64,000 bases of DNA from Bacillus gobiensis (GCF_001278705.1 NZ_CP012600.1:558190-622189); one strand, 5' to 3'. Shown: positions 26,675-35,177, counted from the first letter of the stretch. The notes: generated by a model from the sequence alone, not told the origin. Numbers and translations are program-made.

Positions 26675-27721
26675 ATGACTGATACAAATGAAACCATGCA
26701 TTTAATAAAAGAGCTTGTCTCCATTCCGAGTCCTTCGGGAAACACCGGCAAAGTAATTACATACGTGGAAAACCTCTTGAAGGAATGGGAAGTAGAGTCG
26801 AGGCGCAACCGAAAAGGCGGGTTGATAGCAACAATCCAAGGTAAGGAAGTTTCCCGGCACCGCACGCTGACTGCGCACGTGGACACACTTGGAGCCATCG
26901 TAAAAGAGATCAAACCGAGCGGCAGAATAAAAATTGATCGAATCGGCGGCTTCAATTATCATTCGATTGAAGGCGAGTATTGCCAAATTGAAACAGCGTC
27001 CGGAAAGATATACACGGGAACCATTCTGATGCATCAGACGTCCGTCCATGTCTACAAAGATTCAGCAAAAGCAGAGCGGAATCAGGCAAATATGGAAATC
27101 CGCCTTGATGAAGTTGTAAAAAATGCAGAAGAAGTGCGAGCGCTTGGGATCGAGGTCGGCGATTTTGTCTCATTTGATCCAAGGGTGGAGCTCACACCGA
27201 GCGGCTTTATCAAATCAAGGCATCTCGATGATAAAGCAAGTGTTGCGCTCTTGCTTCAGCTGATCAAGCAAATAAAATCAGAAAGTGAACCGCTGCCGTA
27301 TACGACTCACTTCCTAATTTCTAATAATGAAGAAATCGGCTATGGCGGAAACTCTAATATTACCCCTGAGACTGTCGAATATTTGGCGGTGGATATGGGT
27401 GCGATAGGAGACGGCCAAACAACGGATGAATATACAGTTTCCATATGTGTAAAGGATTCAAGTGGCCCTTACCATTACGGGCTTAGAAAACATTTGGTGC
27501 AGCTCGCCAAGCAGCATGATATTGGATATAAGCTTGATATCTATCCTTATTACGGATCTGATGCTTCAGCTGCCATTCGTGCCGGACATGATATCGTCCA
27601 TGGATTAATCGGACCAGGAATTGATTCGTCTCATGCATTTGAACGAACGCACCAACAGTCGCTTGAGAACTCAGGTAAGCTATTGTACCACTATGTCTAT
27701 TCGAAAATGGCAGAAGAATAA
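26675..27721 (+). CDS. yhfE: M42 family metallopeptidase YhfE
   Basis: Cytosolic aminopeptidase or deblocking peptidase of the M42 family (often mis-annotated as endoglucanase), 348 residues. Metal ligands are visible in order: His in LTAHVDTLG (about 68), Asp in SRHLDDKAS (about 188), Glu in NNEEIGYGG (about 221), Asp in AVDMGAIG and His in DSSHAFERTH near the end. The ATG follows AAAGGAGGGG. Position between FabH and yhfH/yhfI matches B. subtilis yhfE. Confidence 0.9.
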   Translation: MTDTNETMHLIKELVSIPSPSGNTGKVITYVENLLKEWEVESRRNRKGGLIATIQGKEVSRHRTLTAHVDTLGAIVKEIKPSGRIKIDRIGGFNYHSIEGEYCQIETASGKIYTGTILMHQTSVHVYKDSAKAERNQANMEIRLDEVVKNAEEVRALGIEVGDFVSFDPRVELTPSGFIKSRHLDDKASVALLLQLIKQIKSESEPLPYTTHFLISNNEEIGYGGNSNITPETVEYLAVDMGAIGDGQTTDEYTVSICVKDSSGPYHYGLRKHLVQLAKQHDIGYKLDIYPYYGSDASAAIRAGHDIVHGLIGPGIDSSHAFERTHQQSLENSGKLLYHYVYSKMAEE

Positions 27722-27758
27722 TAAAGGCAGACCTTCATTCTGGTCTGCCTTTATTATT
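27717..27758. terminator. Bidirectional terminator between yhfE and yhfH
   Basis: AATAATAAAGGCAGACC and its exact complement form a 17-bp stem with an eight-base loop. The A-rich and T-rich ends allow termination on both strands, serving yhfE (+) and yhfH (-). Confidence 0.9.
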
Positions 27759-27797
27759 GGACAATCTAGGGCGTCGATGTCCGAAAATCTTATTCAC

Positions 27798-27932
27798 TTA
27801 TAAACTAGTAATTTTCATGCACTCATTACATTTGTTTGAATAACATTCATGCTGTTCTTCCATCTTATTCCCGCAGTCTGAACATTTTTTGGCTGGCAAG
27901 TTTCTGAAAAATTCAGTGATTTTACCTAACAT
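27798..27932 (-). CDS. yhfH: YhfH family small zinc-ribbon-like protein, 44 residues
   Basis: Small conserved protein of unknown function. It begins MLGKITEFFRNLPAKKC and has four paired cysteines (KCSDCG, then KCNECM) with EEQHECYS between them. This is a zinc-ribbon-like arrangement typical of the YhfH family. The ATG at 27932 is preceded by GGAGGGA. It lies on the minus strand between yhfE and yhfI, exactly where B. subtilis has yhfH. The cysteine pattern, ribosome site and synteny together make it a real gene despite its length. Confidence 0.85.
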   Translation of the reverse strand: MLGKITEFFRNLPAKKCSDCGNKMEEQHECYSNKCNECMKITSL

Positions 27933-28084
27933 GAATATCCCTCCGCTTCCTTTGATAGATTTATTGTATTATAACAGTACAAGAATAGTCAACATCTGTT
28001 TTGTAACAAATACAGAATGCATGCATTTCCAACGAAAAATGGGTATATTGAAAAGAGAGAATAGAAATAAATGAGGTGAATCGA

Positions 28085-28819
28085 ATGAAAATCACAGTAA
28101 TAGGCCACTGGGGCGGATTTCCGTCAGCGGATGGAGCAACGTCAGGTTATTTATTCCAGTCAAATGGATATTCACTTCTTGTTGATTGCGGAAGCGCTGT
28201 TTTGTCCAAGCTTCAAAACTACCTGCCAGTGGAAAAATTGGATGCCGTCATCCTCTCTCATTATCATCATGATCATGTTGCAGATATTGGACCGCTGCAA
28301 TATGCGAGAATGATTGGTTTTCATCTGGGGAAAGTTGAAGCTGCCCTGCCGATTTACGGACATCCGTTTGACGAAGAACATGTTGCCAAGTTAACACACC
28401 CGGATCATACCGAAGGAAAGACGTATGATCCAGAAGCGACGCTCTCGATTGGTCCATTTACTATCGAATTTTTAAAAACTGTGCATCCCGTCGTTTGCTA
28501 CGCAATGAGAATCAGTGATGGGGAGCATACAGTCGTTTACACTGCTGATTCCAGCTTCGTCGAAGAGTTTGTTCCATTTTCAGACAATGCCGACCTGCTG
28601 ATTTCTGAATGTAATTTTTACGCCGATCAGGATGGGACAAATGCGGGACATATGAACAGTCTTGAAGCTGGCAGTCTTGCGGAAAAAGCAAACGTGAAGC
28701 ATTTGATGCTCACGCATTTGCCGCATTTTGGGGATCATAAGGAGCTTAAGGAGCAAGCAAAGACGATTTTCCAAGGACCTGTTGATCTTGCGGAAACGGG
28801 ATTTGTGTGGGGAAAATAA
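28085..28819 (+). CDS. yhfI: Metallo-beta-lactamase-fold hydrolase YhfI
   Basis: MBL-fold metal-dependent hydrolase of the RNase Z-like group, 244 residues. The metal motif is SHYHHDHVADIG at about 60-71, with further ligands in KTVHPVVCYA, YTADSS and the C-terminal LTHLPHF. The substrate is unknown. I chose the ATG at 28085, behind GAGGTG; the GTG at 28076 lies within that site. lplJ follows after 12 bp, so the two are co-transcribed as in B. subtilis. Confidence 0.88.
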   Translation: MKITVIGHWGGFPSADGATSGYLFQSNGYSLLVDCGSAVLSKLQNYLPVEKLDAVILSHYHHDHVADIGPLQYARMIGFHLGKVEAALPIYGHPFDEEHVAKLTHPDHTEGKTYDPEATLSIGPFTIEFLKTVHPVVCYAMRISDGEHTVVYTADSSFVEEFVPFSDNADLLISECNFYADQDGTNAGHMNSLEAGSLAEKANVKHLMLTHLPHFGDHKELKEQAKTIFQGPVDLAETGFVWGK

Positions 28820-28831
28820 GGAGGAAACCTC

Positions 28832-29821
28832 TTGTTATTTATTGACAATAACAACATTACTGATCCGCGGATCAATTTGGCGATCGAAGAATATTGCCTG
28901 AAAAATTTGGACCCGGAAGAATCGTATTTGCTGTTCTATATCAATCAACCATCCATCATTATCGGAAAGAATCAAAATACGATTGAAGAAATCAATACGA
29001 AATATGTAGATGATAATGGGATTATCGTCGTCAGACGGCTGTCAGGCGGAGGCGCGGTCTATCACGATTTAGGTAATTTGAATTTCAGCTTCATTACAAA
29101 AGATGACGGAAACAGCTTTCATAATTTCAAAAAATTTACGGAACCGGTGATTGAAGCGTTAAAGCGATTAGGCGTAGATGCCGAGCTTAGCGGCAGAAAT
29201 GATATTATCGCAAATGGGAAAAAAATATCAGGTAATGCCCAATTCTCAACGCGCGGCAGAATGTTTAGCCACGGCACCTTGCTTTTTGATTCGGAAATCG
29301 AGCACGTCGTGTCTGCATTAAATGTGAAGAAGGACAAAATTGAATCAAAAGGAATTAAATCGATCCGAAGCAGAGTAGCAAACATTAGTGAATTTTTTGA
29401 AGAGAAAATGACCACTTTGGAGTTTAGAGAGCTGCTGCTCCGTTATATTTTTGATACAAAAGGTGAAGTTCCTGAGTATAAACTGACAGACGACGACTGG
29501 AAAAAAATCAACGAACTGTCATTGGAGAGATACCAAAATTGGGAGTGGAATTACGGCAAATCGCCAAAGTTTAATCTTCAGCACTCGAAAAGGTTTTCCA
29601 TCGGAAGCATCGATGTCCGCCTGGAGGTTCATAAAGGCGTCATCCATCAATGCAAAATATATGGTGACTTTTTCGGAGTCGGGAATGTTGAGGATATTGA
29701 AAATAAACTGTCAGGAATCAATTATGAAAGAAAATCGATTGAAAAAGCAATTGAGGATGTGGATCTCAAGCACTATTTTGGAAACATCCGAAAGGAAGAA
29801 TTCGTGGAATTGGTTTATTAA
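28832..29821 (+). CDS. lplJ: Lipoate-protein ligase LplJ
   Basis: LplJ activates free lipoate with ATP and attaches it to lipoyl domains of 2-oxoacid dehydrogenases and GcvH, giving scavenged cofactor in the cytoplasm. The 329-residue protein has the signature VVRRLSGGGAVYHDLGNLNF (about 69-88), the catalytic lysine region GKKISGNAQ and a C-terminal accessory domain. The TTG start sits behind GGAGGAAACCTC. Downstream is a hairpin terminator. Confidence 0.95.
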   Translation: MLFIDNNNITDPRINLAIEEYCLKNLDPEESYLLFYINQPSIIIGKNQNTIEEINTKYVDDNGIIVVRRLSGGGAVYHDLGNLNFSFITKDDGNSFHNFKKFTEPVIEALKRLGVDAELSGRNDIIANGKKISGNAQFSTRGRMFSHGTLLFDSEIEHVVSALNVKKDKIESKGIKSIRSRVANISEFFEEKMTTLEFRELLLRYIFDTKGEVPEYKLTDDDWKKINELSLERYQNWEWNYGKSPKFNLQHSKRFSIGSIDVRLEVHKGVIHQCKIYGDFFGVGNVEDIENKLSGINYERKSIEKAIEDVDLKHYFGNIRKEEFVELVY

Positions 29822-29827
29822 ACATTG

Positions 29828-29868
29828 TGAGAGGAGTCTCTATAAAAAGAGATCCTCTCTTATTTATG
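29828..29868. terminator. Terminator between lplJ and the YhfM-like gene
   Basis: GAGAGGAGTCTCT and AGAGATCCTCTC pair with one bulge, followed on the plus strand by TTATTTA. It overlaps the 3' end of the convergent gene. Confidence 0.6.
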
Positions 29869-30264
29869 ACTATCAATTAATCGAAACAGCTGTCGTGAAT
29901 CGCTTTTAGTAAGCTGATAATAATTTCCATTATTAAATATCGTTCCCTTTTGATCTCCATTCATCCAAAGCTGGAAGGGCTCGTAATGGTCATCATTCAT
30001 TTTAATTTGCCCATTATAATCCGGCTTGCTCGTATCAATAACACCTGCTTCATTTTTCTTCATTGATTGATTAAGAAGCTTCATAAAATTAACGACATCC
30101 ACCTTCTCATCAAGTATGATCTCTTTTGAGGCAGGATCGGTAGGAAGTATATAAATTTCTTCGGCATCTTCCGTATCAAATGGCCTGCTTAAAAGTGTAT
30201 ATACATAAACACCGGTAACAATCACCAACCCTGCGACCAGCACACTAACAATTATTTTTCTCAA
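29860..30264 (-). CDS. Membrane-anchored protein of unknown function (YhfM-like)
   Basis: This 134-residue protein has one N-terminal hydrophobic segment (about 4-25) and an otherwise extracytoplasmic domain with DTSKPDYNGQIKMND in the middle. I do not know a function. Its size, anchor and place between lplJ and the yhfN region resemble YhfM of B. subtilis, but I cannot verify the identity. The TTG start follows AGGAG by six bases. It is divergent from the XRE-cupin gene. Confidence 0.65.
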   Translation of the reverse strand: MRKIIVSVLVAGLVIVTGVYVYTLLSRPFDTEDAEEIYILPTDPASKEIILDEKVDVVNFMKLLNQSMKKNEAGVIDTSKPDYNGQIKMNDDHYEPFQLWMNGDQKGTIFNNGNYYQLTKSDSRQLFRLIDSHK

Positions 30265-30387
30265 AAAATCACTCCTGTAGATTGTCCTGTTAAAAGTTTT
30301 CCCAACTTGTTAAAAATTATCTTTTCTTTTTTGTGGTTGATTTGTATAATATATTAAACAAAAATATGTTATGTTGGAGGTGGACGA

Positions 30388-30939
30388 GTGGAAGACATTC
30401 AATTGAAAATCGCTGCCAATTTGAAGCGCCTGCGTAAAGAGAGAAATTATACATTTGATCAGCTTTCTGCGTTAACGGGTGTCAGCAAAGGGATGCTGGC
30501 CCAAATTGAACGGGGAACATCTTCTCCCACCGTTTCAACGCTTTGGAAAATTGCCAATGGGCTGAAGGTTTCCTTTTCATCAATATTGGAAGATGAAATG
30601 AAAAAAGCAACGCTCGTAAAAAAAGAAGACCAGCCTTGTGTGAAAAGTTCTGATGACAACTATCATGTCTATCCGTATTTTTCTTTCGATCAAAACAAAA
30701 AGTTTGAAATTTACTTCATTGATTTATTGCCCGGGTGCAGACACGAATCCGATGGCCACCATAGCGGCGTAGAGGAATACGTATTGGTGTCAGAAGGAAC
30801 TGTACATATAACTATTGGTGAAAATGAGTATGTGATTTCTGACGGAGACGCTTTAAGCTTTGAAGCAAACGGTCCGCATTGCTACGAAAACAGGGGCGGA
30901 AAGAAAGCTTCTGTTTTTCATTTCATTTATTATTCGTAG
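30388..30939 (+). CDS. XRE-cupin transcriptional regulator of the azlCD unit
   Basis: Regulator with an N-terminal XRE helix-turn-helix (about 5-60; LTGVSKGMLAQIERGTSSPT) and a C-terminal cupin (about 105-180; EEYVLVSEGTVHI and DALSFEANGPHCYEN). The cupin probably senses a small molecule. The GTG start sits behind GGAGGTG. azlC begins 12 bp after its stop, so it most likely controls the branched-chain amino acid exporter, possibly in response to amino acids. Confidence 0.85.
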   Translation: MEDIQLKIAANLKRLRKERNYTFDQLSALTGVSKGMLAQIERGTSSPTVSTLWKIANGLKVSFSSILEDEMKKATLVKKEDQPCVKSSDDNYHVYPYFSFDQNKKFEIYFIDLLPGCRHESDGHHSGVEEYVLVSEGTVHITIGENEYVISDGDALSFEANGPHCYENRGGKKASVFHFIYYS

Positions 30940-30950
30940 GGGTGAAGAAA

Positions 30951-31655
30951 TTGAAAAATCCACTCACATTTATAGAAGGCATTCGCTCAGGTCTTACGAT
31001 TGCCATCGGATATATCCCTGTAGCATTTACATTTGGGCTGATTGCCAAGTCGACGGAGCTTTCTTTATATGAAACGTTTTTAATGAGTGCGATTGTTTTT
31101 GCCGGTGCCTCTCAGTACACATCATTAAGCCTTTTGGCTGCTCAGACGAGTGCTGTGGAAATTATTTTTACGACCTTTGTTATCAATATTCGTCATTTTT
31201 TATTATCCACTACGTTAAATGAGATAGTCGAAAGGGACAGGTGGCTGAAAAAAGCGGTTTATGCGTATTGGATTACAGATGAGTCATTTTCGGTTGCTGC
31301 CGTACGGAATGAGAGACTGACTACGTCATACATGATGGGGCTTGGTTTGATTGGATATGTATGTTGGGTAGCCTTTAGTGTAGTTGGCCATCTTTCAGGA
31401 TCCCAGCTTCCGGTCATTATCCAAGATAGTATGGGGGTTGCACTTTTTGCCTTATTTATTGCCCTTTTGATTCCATCGGTAAAAAAACACCAAAAGGCGC
31501 TTTGGCTGTCAGTATGTGCCGGTTTATTTCACCTGTTTTTTTATGCCTATCATCTTCTGTCAACTGGATGGGCGATCGTTTGCGCAACGCTATTATCTGC
31601 TGTGTTGATCGAGTGGGCTGATAATGCATTGGTAAGGAGGAAGAAACATGCTTAG
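30951..31655 (+). CDS. azlC: AzlC family branched-chain amino acid transport protein
   Basis: Large subunit of the AzlC-AzlD exporter, which moves branched-chain amino acids (and 4-azaleucine in B. subtilis) out of the cell. The 234-residue product has about six to seven membrane segments and the family block FAGASQYTSLSLLA near residue 60. I chose the TTG at 30951, which follows AGGGGTGAAGAAA. A longer frame from 30879 runs back into the regulator gene and is unlikely. It overlaps azlD by 8 bp. Confidence 0.88.
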   Translation: MKNPLTFIEGIRSGLTIAIGYIPVAFTFGLIAKSTELSLYETFLMSAIVFAGASQYTSLSLLAAQTSAVEIIFTTFVINIRHFLLSTTLNEIVERDRWLKKAVYAYWITDESFSVAAVRNERLTTSYMMGLGLIGYVCWVAFSVVGHLSGSQLPVIIQDSMGVALFALFIALLIPSVKKHQKALWLSVCAGLFHLFFYAYHLLSTGWAIVCATLLSAVLIEWADNALVRRKKHA

Positions 31656-31956
31656 TTCTATCGTTTGGATGATTTTGGGCATGGCAGCAGTTACCTATAT
31701 TCCGCGGATGATTCCGCTTGTGGCTTTTCAATCCTTTAAACTGCCCGCTTTTTTGCAAAAAGTATTAAAAAATGTACCGTATGCGATTCTTGGCGCTTTA
31801 ATCATTCCTGGTGTGTTTCTCATTCATGAAGAAATCATGTATGGTGTCGCTGGAACACTCATTGCGGTGATTTTCTCTTATCTTGGGGCGAATGTGATCG
31901 TCGTCGTTATTGGAACGATTGTTGCATTGACAGGACTAAGCTACTTGTTTTTTTAA
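31648..31956 (+). CDS. azlD: AzlD family branched-chain amino acid transport protein
   Basis: Small membrane partner of AzlC, 102 residues with about four membrane segments and the family signature TYIPRMIPLV near residue 16. The ATG lies within the last codons of azlC, with AAGGAGG upstream, so translation is coupled. The set XRE-cupin, azlC, azlD is not at this place in B. subtilis, where azlCD is part of another operon. Confidence 0.88.
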   Translation: MLSSIVWMILGMAAVTYIPRMIPLVAFQSFKLPAFLQKVLKNVPYAILGALIIPGVFLIHEEIMYGVAGTLIAVIFSYLGANVIVVVIGTIVALTGLSYLFF

Positions 31957-32040
31957 GATAATAAACATACAGCTTAGTTCTATCTTAGGACAAATTGGAT
32001 TAAAATAAGATTAATCCCCGAGTTAAGGAGTGAGAGTCTG

Positions 32041-33309
32041 TTGCGTAGATGGATATCAGGGGCTGTACTTGCCTATGTGCTATACGGCCTTTTTATTTAT
32101 TTGTACATATTTCAGTCAGGGGACAGCTCTGTACCGGATTCGGTCAAAGGAACTCCTGCAGATCCGGCAACCTTTATGACCGGACGGGAACTAATCCTTT
32201 CAGAGGAATATTCTAAAATTAGAAACTTTTTGTTTTTTATCAAAATTCCATTCGACTGGCTGGTCTTTTTTATTCTTCTGGTCGCCGGTTTTTCGAAAAA
32301 AATTAAAAGCGTGTTGGAAAGGGCAACCAGGTTTTCCTACCTTCGGATTGCCGGATATGTGTTTGTCTTAAGCGTCATTGTCGCTTTGTGCAGCCTGCCA
32401 TTGGATTGGATAAGCTACCAAATCGCACTTAATTACGACATCTCCGCACAAAGCACAGGCAGCTGGATCAAGGATCAGGTCATCGATTTCTGGATCAGCT
32501 TTCCGCTCATGACGCTCGTAACGATTGTTTTTTATGCGTTATTAAAAAAGAGTGAAAAAAGATGGTGGCTATACGCTTGGTTGATAACCGTCCCTTTTAC
32601 GCTATTCCTTTTCTTTCTGCAGCCGGTCGTCATAGACCCGCTCTACAATGATTTTTACCCTTTGAAGGACCAGGAATTGAAGGCTGATATTCTGGCACTT
32701 GCGGACGAAGCAAAAATCCCTGCCGATCAAGTGTATGAAGTCAATATGTCAGAAAAGACGAACACGTTAAACGCATATGTTACCGGTCTAGGCAACAATA
32801 AACGGATTGTTCTATGGGATACGACCTTAAAGGAATTGGATAAACCGGAGATTCTGTTCATCATGGCGCATGAAATGGGTCATTACGTAATGAAGCATGT
32901 CTATTACGGACTCGGGGGATATTTGCTAATGTCACTGTTGGGTCTTTATTTCATCGATAAGATTTACCGCTGGCTAGCCAGTCGCTACCGGACGATGCTA
33001 AACATTGAAGGGAAGCACGATCTGGCTGCATTGCCACTATTGCTGGCGATCGTTGCAATTTTATCTTTTCTATCCTCTCCATTAAACAACACGGTGTCAA
33101 GATTTATGGAGCGGCAGGCCGACCAATACGCCATCGAGCTGACAGAGGATAAAGAAGCCGGCATTAAAACGTTTCAAGAGCTTTCAATAGCCGGATTAAG
33201 CCAAACGAACCCTCCTGCGCTAGTAAAATTCTTTCGCTACGGACACCCAACGATCATGGAACGGATACAATCGTTGGACAACTATAAAAAGGGGGAAGAT
33301 CGCGAGTGA
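32041..33309 (+). CDS. yhfN: M48 family CaaX-type metalloprotease YhfN
   Basis: Integral membrane zinc metalloprotease of the Ste24/M48 type, 422 residues. Five or more membrane segments precede and follow the catalytic motif HEMGH (His277-Glu278-His281). The third ligand is expected in RQADQYAIEL (about 359-368). Relatives cleave prenylated or membrane-associated peptides, but Bacillus lacks prenylated CaaX substrates and its target is unclear. The TTG start follows AAGGAG. The final codons (GEDRE, stop) are part of the first unit of array C. Confidence 0.88.
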   Translation: MRRWISGAVLAYVLYGLFIYLYIFQSGDSSVPDSVKGTPADPATFMTGRELILSEEYSKIRNFLFFIKIPFDWLVFFILLVAGFSKKIKSVLERATRFSYLRIAGYVFVLSVIVALCSLPLDWISYQIALNYDISAQSTGSWIKDQVIDFWISFPLMTLVTIVFYALLKKSEKRWWLYAWLITVPFTLFLFFLQPVVIDPLYNDFYPLKDQELKADILALADEAKIPADQVYEVNMSEKTNTLNAYVTGLGNNKRIVLWDTTLKELDKPEILFIMAHEMGHYVMKHVYYGLGGYLLMSLLGLYFIDKIYRWLASRYRTMLNIEGKHDLAALPLLLAIVAILSFLSSPLNNTVSRFMERQADQYAIELTEDKEAGIKTFQELSIAGLSQTNPPALVKFFRYGHPTIMERIQSLDNYKKGEDRE

Positions 33310-33860
33310 CTTTGGTTGGAATGTGCGTAATCAGGTTGGGTATCGCGCATAAAATGAGAAGATCGCGCGTATTTCGGATGAGATCGCGCATAAAATGAGA
33401 AGATCGCGTGTATTCGATTGGGATCGCGCATAAAATGAGAAGATCGCGTGTATTCGATTGGGATCGCGCATAAAAAGTGAAAATCGCGCGTATTTCGGTT
33501 GGGATCGCGCATAAAATGAGAAGATCGCGCGTATTCGATTGGGATCGCGCATAAAATGAGAAGATCGCGCGTATTCGATTGGGATCGCGCATAAAATGAG
33601 AAGATCGCGCGTATTTCGGTTGAGATCGCGCATAAAATGAGAAGATCGCGTGTATTCGATTGGGATCGCGCATATTCGATTGGGATCGCGCATAAAAAGT
33701 GAAAATCGCGCGTATTTCGGTTGGGATCGCGCATAAAATGAGAAGATCGCGTGTATTCAGGTTGAGATCGCGCACAAAATGTAAAGATCGTGCATAACCT
33801 GTCAAAATCGAAAATAAAGTCCAAAGATCGAAAATAAATCAGGCAAAATCGCAAAAAAAG
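33299..33860. repeat. 20-bp-phased tandem array C (about 28 half-units)
   Basis: ATCG recurs at 33299, then 33342, 33362, 33383, 33403 and so on to 33848, always 20 or 21 bp apart; a degenerate copy sits at 33321. Two alternating half-units make a 40-41-bp repeat: ATCGCGCATAAAATGAGAAG and ATCGCGTGTATTCGATTGGG (variants CGCGCG and TTTCGGTT). One half-unit is skipped near 33665-33685. The last five copies decay to AATCGAAAATAAA. It fills the gap between yhfN and the convergent DUF4177 gene; no gene is supported within it. Confidence 0.95.
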
Positions 33861-33886
33861 ATAACAAAGTTACCTTCACAAGGACA

Positions 33887-33922
33887 AAAAGTAGCCTTCC
33901 TGTATCAGGAAGGCTATTTTTC
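33887..33922. terminator. Bidirectional terminator between array C and the DUF4177 gene
   Basis: TAGCCTTCCTG and CAGGAAGGCTA form an 11-bp stem with loop TAT. T-runs lie on both strands: ATTTTTC on plus and CTTTTTGTCC on minus. Confidence 0.85.
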
Positions 33923-34111
33923 TTGGAGTTCCCTTTTAAGTGTGTAATAGACAGCAGTGGTCGTGCCGCTTATTTCATTTGTGAATGAAGTTGTGACCTG
34001 CCAGCCATTTTGCCCGAGGCGATTTAATTCAGAGTCAAATTCAAAACTAGAGGAAACAAAGCCTTTTTTCTGAGGAATAAATTTCAAAGTTTTGTATTCA
34101 AATACAGCCAA
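33914..34111 (-). CDS. DUF4177 domain protein
   Basis: Small protein of 65 residues that is a single DUF4177 domain: FEYKTLKF at the start, then LNRLGQNGWQVTTSF, the tryptophan-centred core of the family. Function is unknown and it is probably cytoplasmic. The TTG at 34111 is preceded by AAAGGAGAG. It is divergent from the VOC-family gene and convergent with yhfN across array C. Confidence 0.75.
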   Translation of the reverse strand: MAVFEYKTLKFIPQKKGFVSSSFEFDSELNRLGQNGWQVTTSFTNEISGTTTAVYYTLKRELQEK

Positions 34112-34243
34112 GTGATAACTCTCCTTTCGTATATGATTACGAAAGATAATGTCAAAAGTTTCAGTTTAATAAGAAAAACTTAATCTTAAGCTATATACTT
34201 TCAAAAATAAACAGTAAGCTAATAGTGGAAAGGGGAGATAATG

Positions 34244-34630
34244 ATGTCATTTCAATTTAAAGTAATTGACCACGTGCAGTTAGCCGCACCAAAAGAGGGA
34301 GAAGAATCTGCTCGTCATTTTTTTACTCAGATTCTAGGTTTTAAAGAAATTAATAAACCATCTCAATTAAAAAAGAATGGCGGCGTTTGGTTTGAAAAAG
34401 GTTCCATACATGTCCATGTAGGAATTGAAGATCCGTTCGTGCCGGCAAAAAAGGCACATCCCGCGTTTGAAATTGAGGATTTGCCTTCGTTTATCGAACA
34501 TTTGGAAGCAAATTCCTATCCATACAAATCAGATAACCGCCTTCCGGAGGCCGATCGAATTTATTTAGCAGATCCATTTGAAAATCGTATTGAAATTTTG
34601 GAATGGAATGGGGAAAGAAAACCATTATAA
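34244..34630 (+). CDS. VOC family (glyoxalase-like) protein
   Basis: Vicinal-oxygen-chelate fold protein of about 128 residues. It has the paired beta-alpha-beta motifs: IDHVQLAAP at the start, VWFEKGSIHVHVGIED in the middle, and YLADPFENRIEILEW at the end, the last holding the Glu metal ligand. It could be a metal-dependent lyase, dioxygenase or resistance protein; the substrate cannot be read. Two ATGs are adjacent and I prefer 34244, six bases after GGGGAG. Confidence 0.8.
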   Translation: MSFQFKVIDHVQLAAPKEGEESARHFFTQILGFKEINKPSQLKKNGGVWFEKGSIHVHVGIEDPFVPAKKAHPAFEIEDLPSFIEHLEANSYPYKSDNRLPEADRIYLADPFENRIEILEWNGERKPL

Positions 34631-34652
34631 AAATTTCCTAGTCCCCGATTCT

Positions 34653-35174
34653 TCATAACTTTTGTTCTTCTAAATACGTCCGAATTTCCTTTTTGTTTTT
34701 CAAGATCACAGTCTTTTTGTCCTCACCAATGGGTTGAAAGGAAGCGAGCCGCTTCTTTATCTTTTTTCTCCGAGGATAATAGGTGGTCATAATAAACTTT
34801 AGAAATTCAAAGTCTAGCTTCTCCTGACAGCCTGGAGCCATATCCGGCCTAGTGTTTCCAATGTTTTTGATGTAGCGCTTAAATACCCGGTACAAACATA
34901 GTGACAAAGGAAGCTCAAGGTAAATGATGGTGTCCGCTTCTCTGGACCGAATTTCGTAGGTGCCGGTGTAGTTGCCTTCGATGATCCATTCGTTGTTCTG
35001 GACGATTTGCTGCTGGGCTTCGGCAAATTCCTCCGGCGGAGCCTGTATCCAGCCTGCTCTCCAAAAATAGGCATCCAAATGATGAACCTTGATTCCGAGA
35101 ATTCTTCCAAGTTCGTTCGCAAACGTTGATTTCCCGACTCCTGGAGAAATCCCAAGCACCATAATTTTTTTCAA
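34653..35174 (-). CDS. P-loop kinase-like protein (topology modulation/adenylate-kinase-like)
   Basis: Small P-loop NTPase of 173 residues. Walker A is LGISPGVGKSTFA (about 6-18), a WIIEGNY segment follows near 63, and an LID-like basic region (YYPRRKKIKKR) is near 130. It matches the group annotated as DNA topology modulation protein FlaR or adenylate-kinase-related proteins, whose substrate is not settled. The TTG at 35174 has AAGGAG nine bases upstream. It follows the DUF6886 gene by three bases, so they share a transcript. Confidence 0.75.
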   Translation of the reverse strand: MKKIMVLGISPGVGKSTFANELGRILGIKVHHLDAYFWRAGWIQAPPEEFAEAQQQIVQNNEWIIEGNYTGTYEIRSREADTIIYLELPLSLCLYRVFKRYIKNIGNTRPDMAPGCQEKLDFEFLKFIMTTYYPRRKKIKKRLASFQPIGEDKKTVILKNKKEIRTYLEEQKL

Positions 35175-35177
35175 AAA

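Noticed and set aside
33254..33854. Three long overlapping minus-strand reading frames (120 to 190 codons) in array C
   Set aside because: They arise because a 40-41-bp repeat without stops is open in every frame. There is no ribosome site, no conserved start, and the peptide repeat simply mirrors the DNA repeat.
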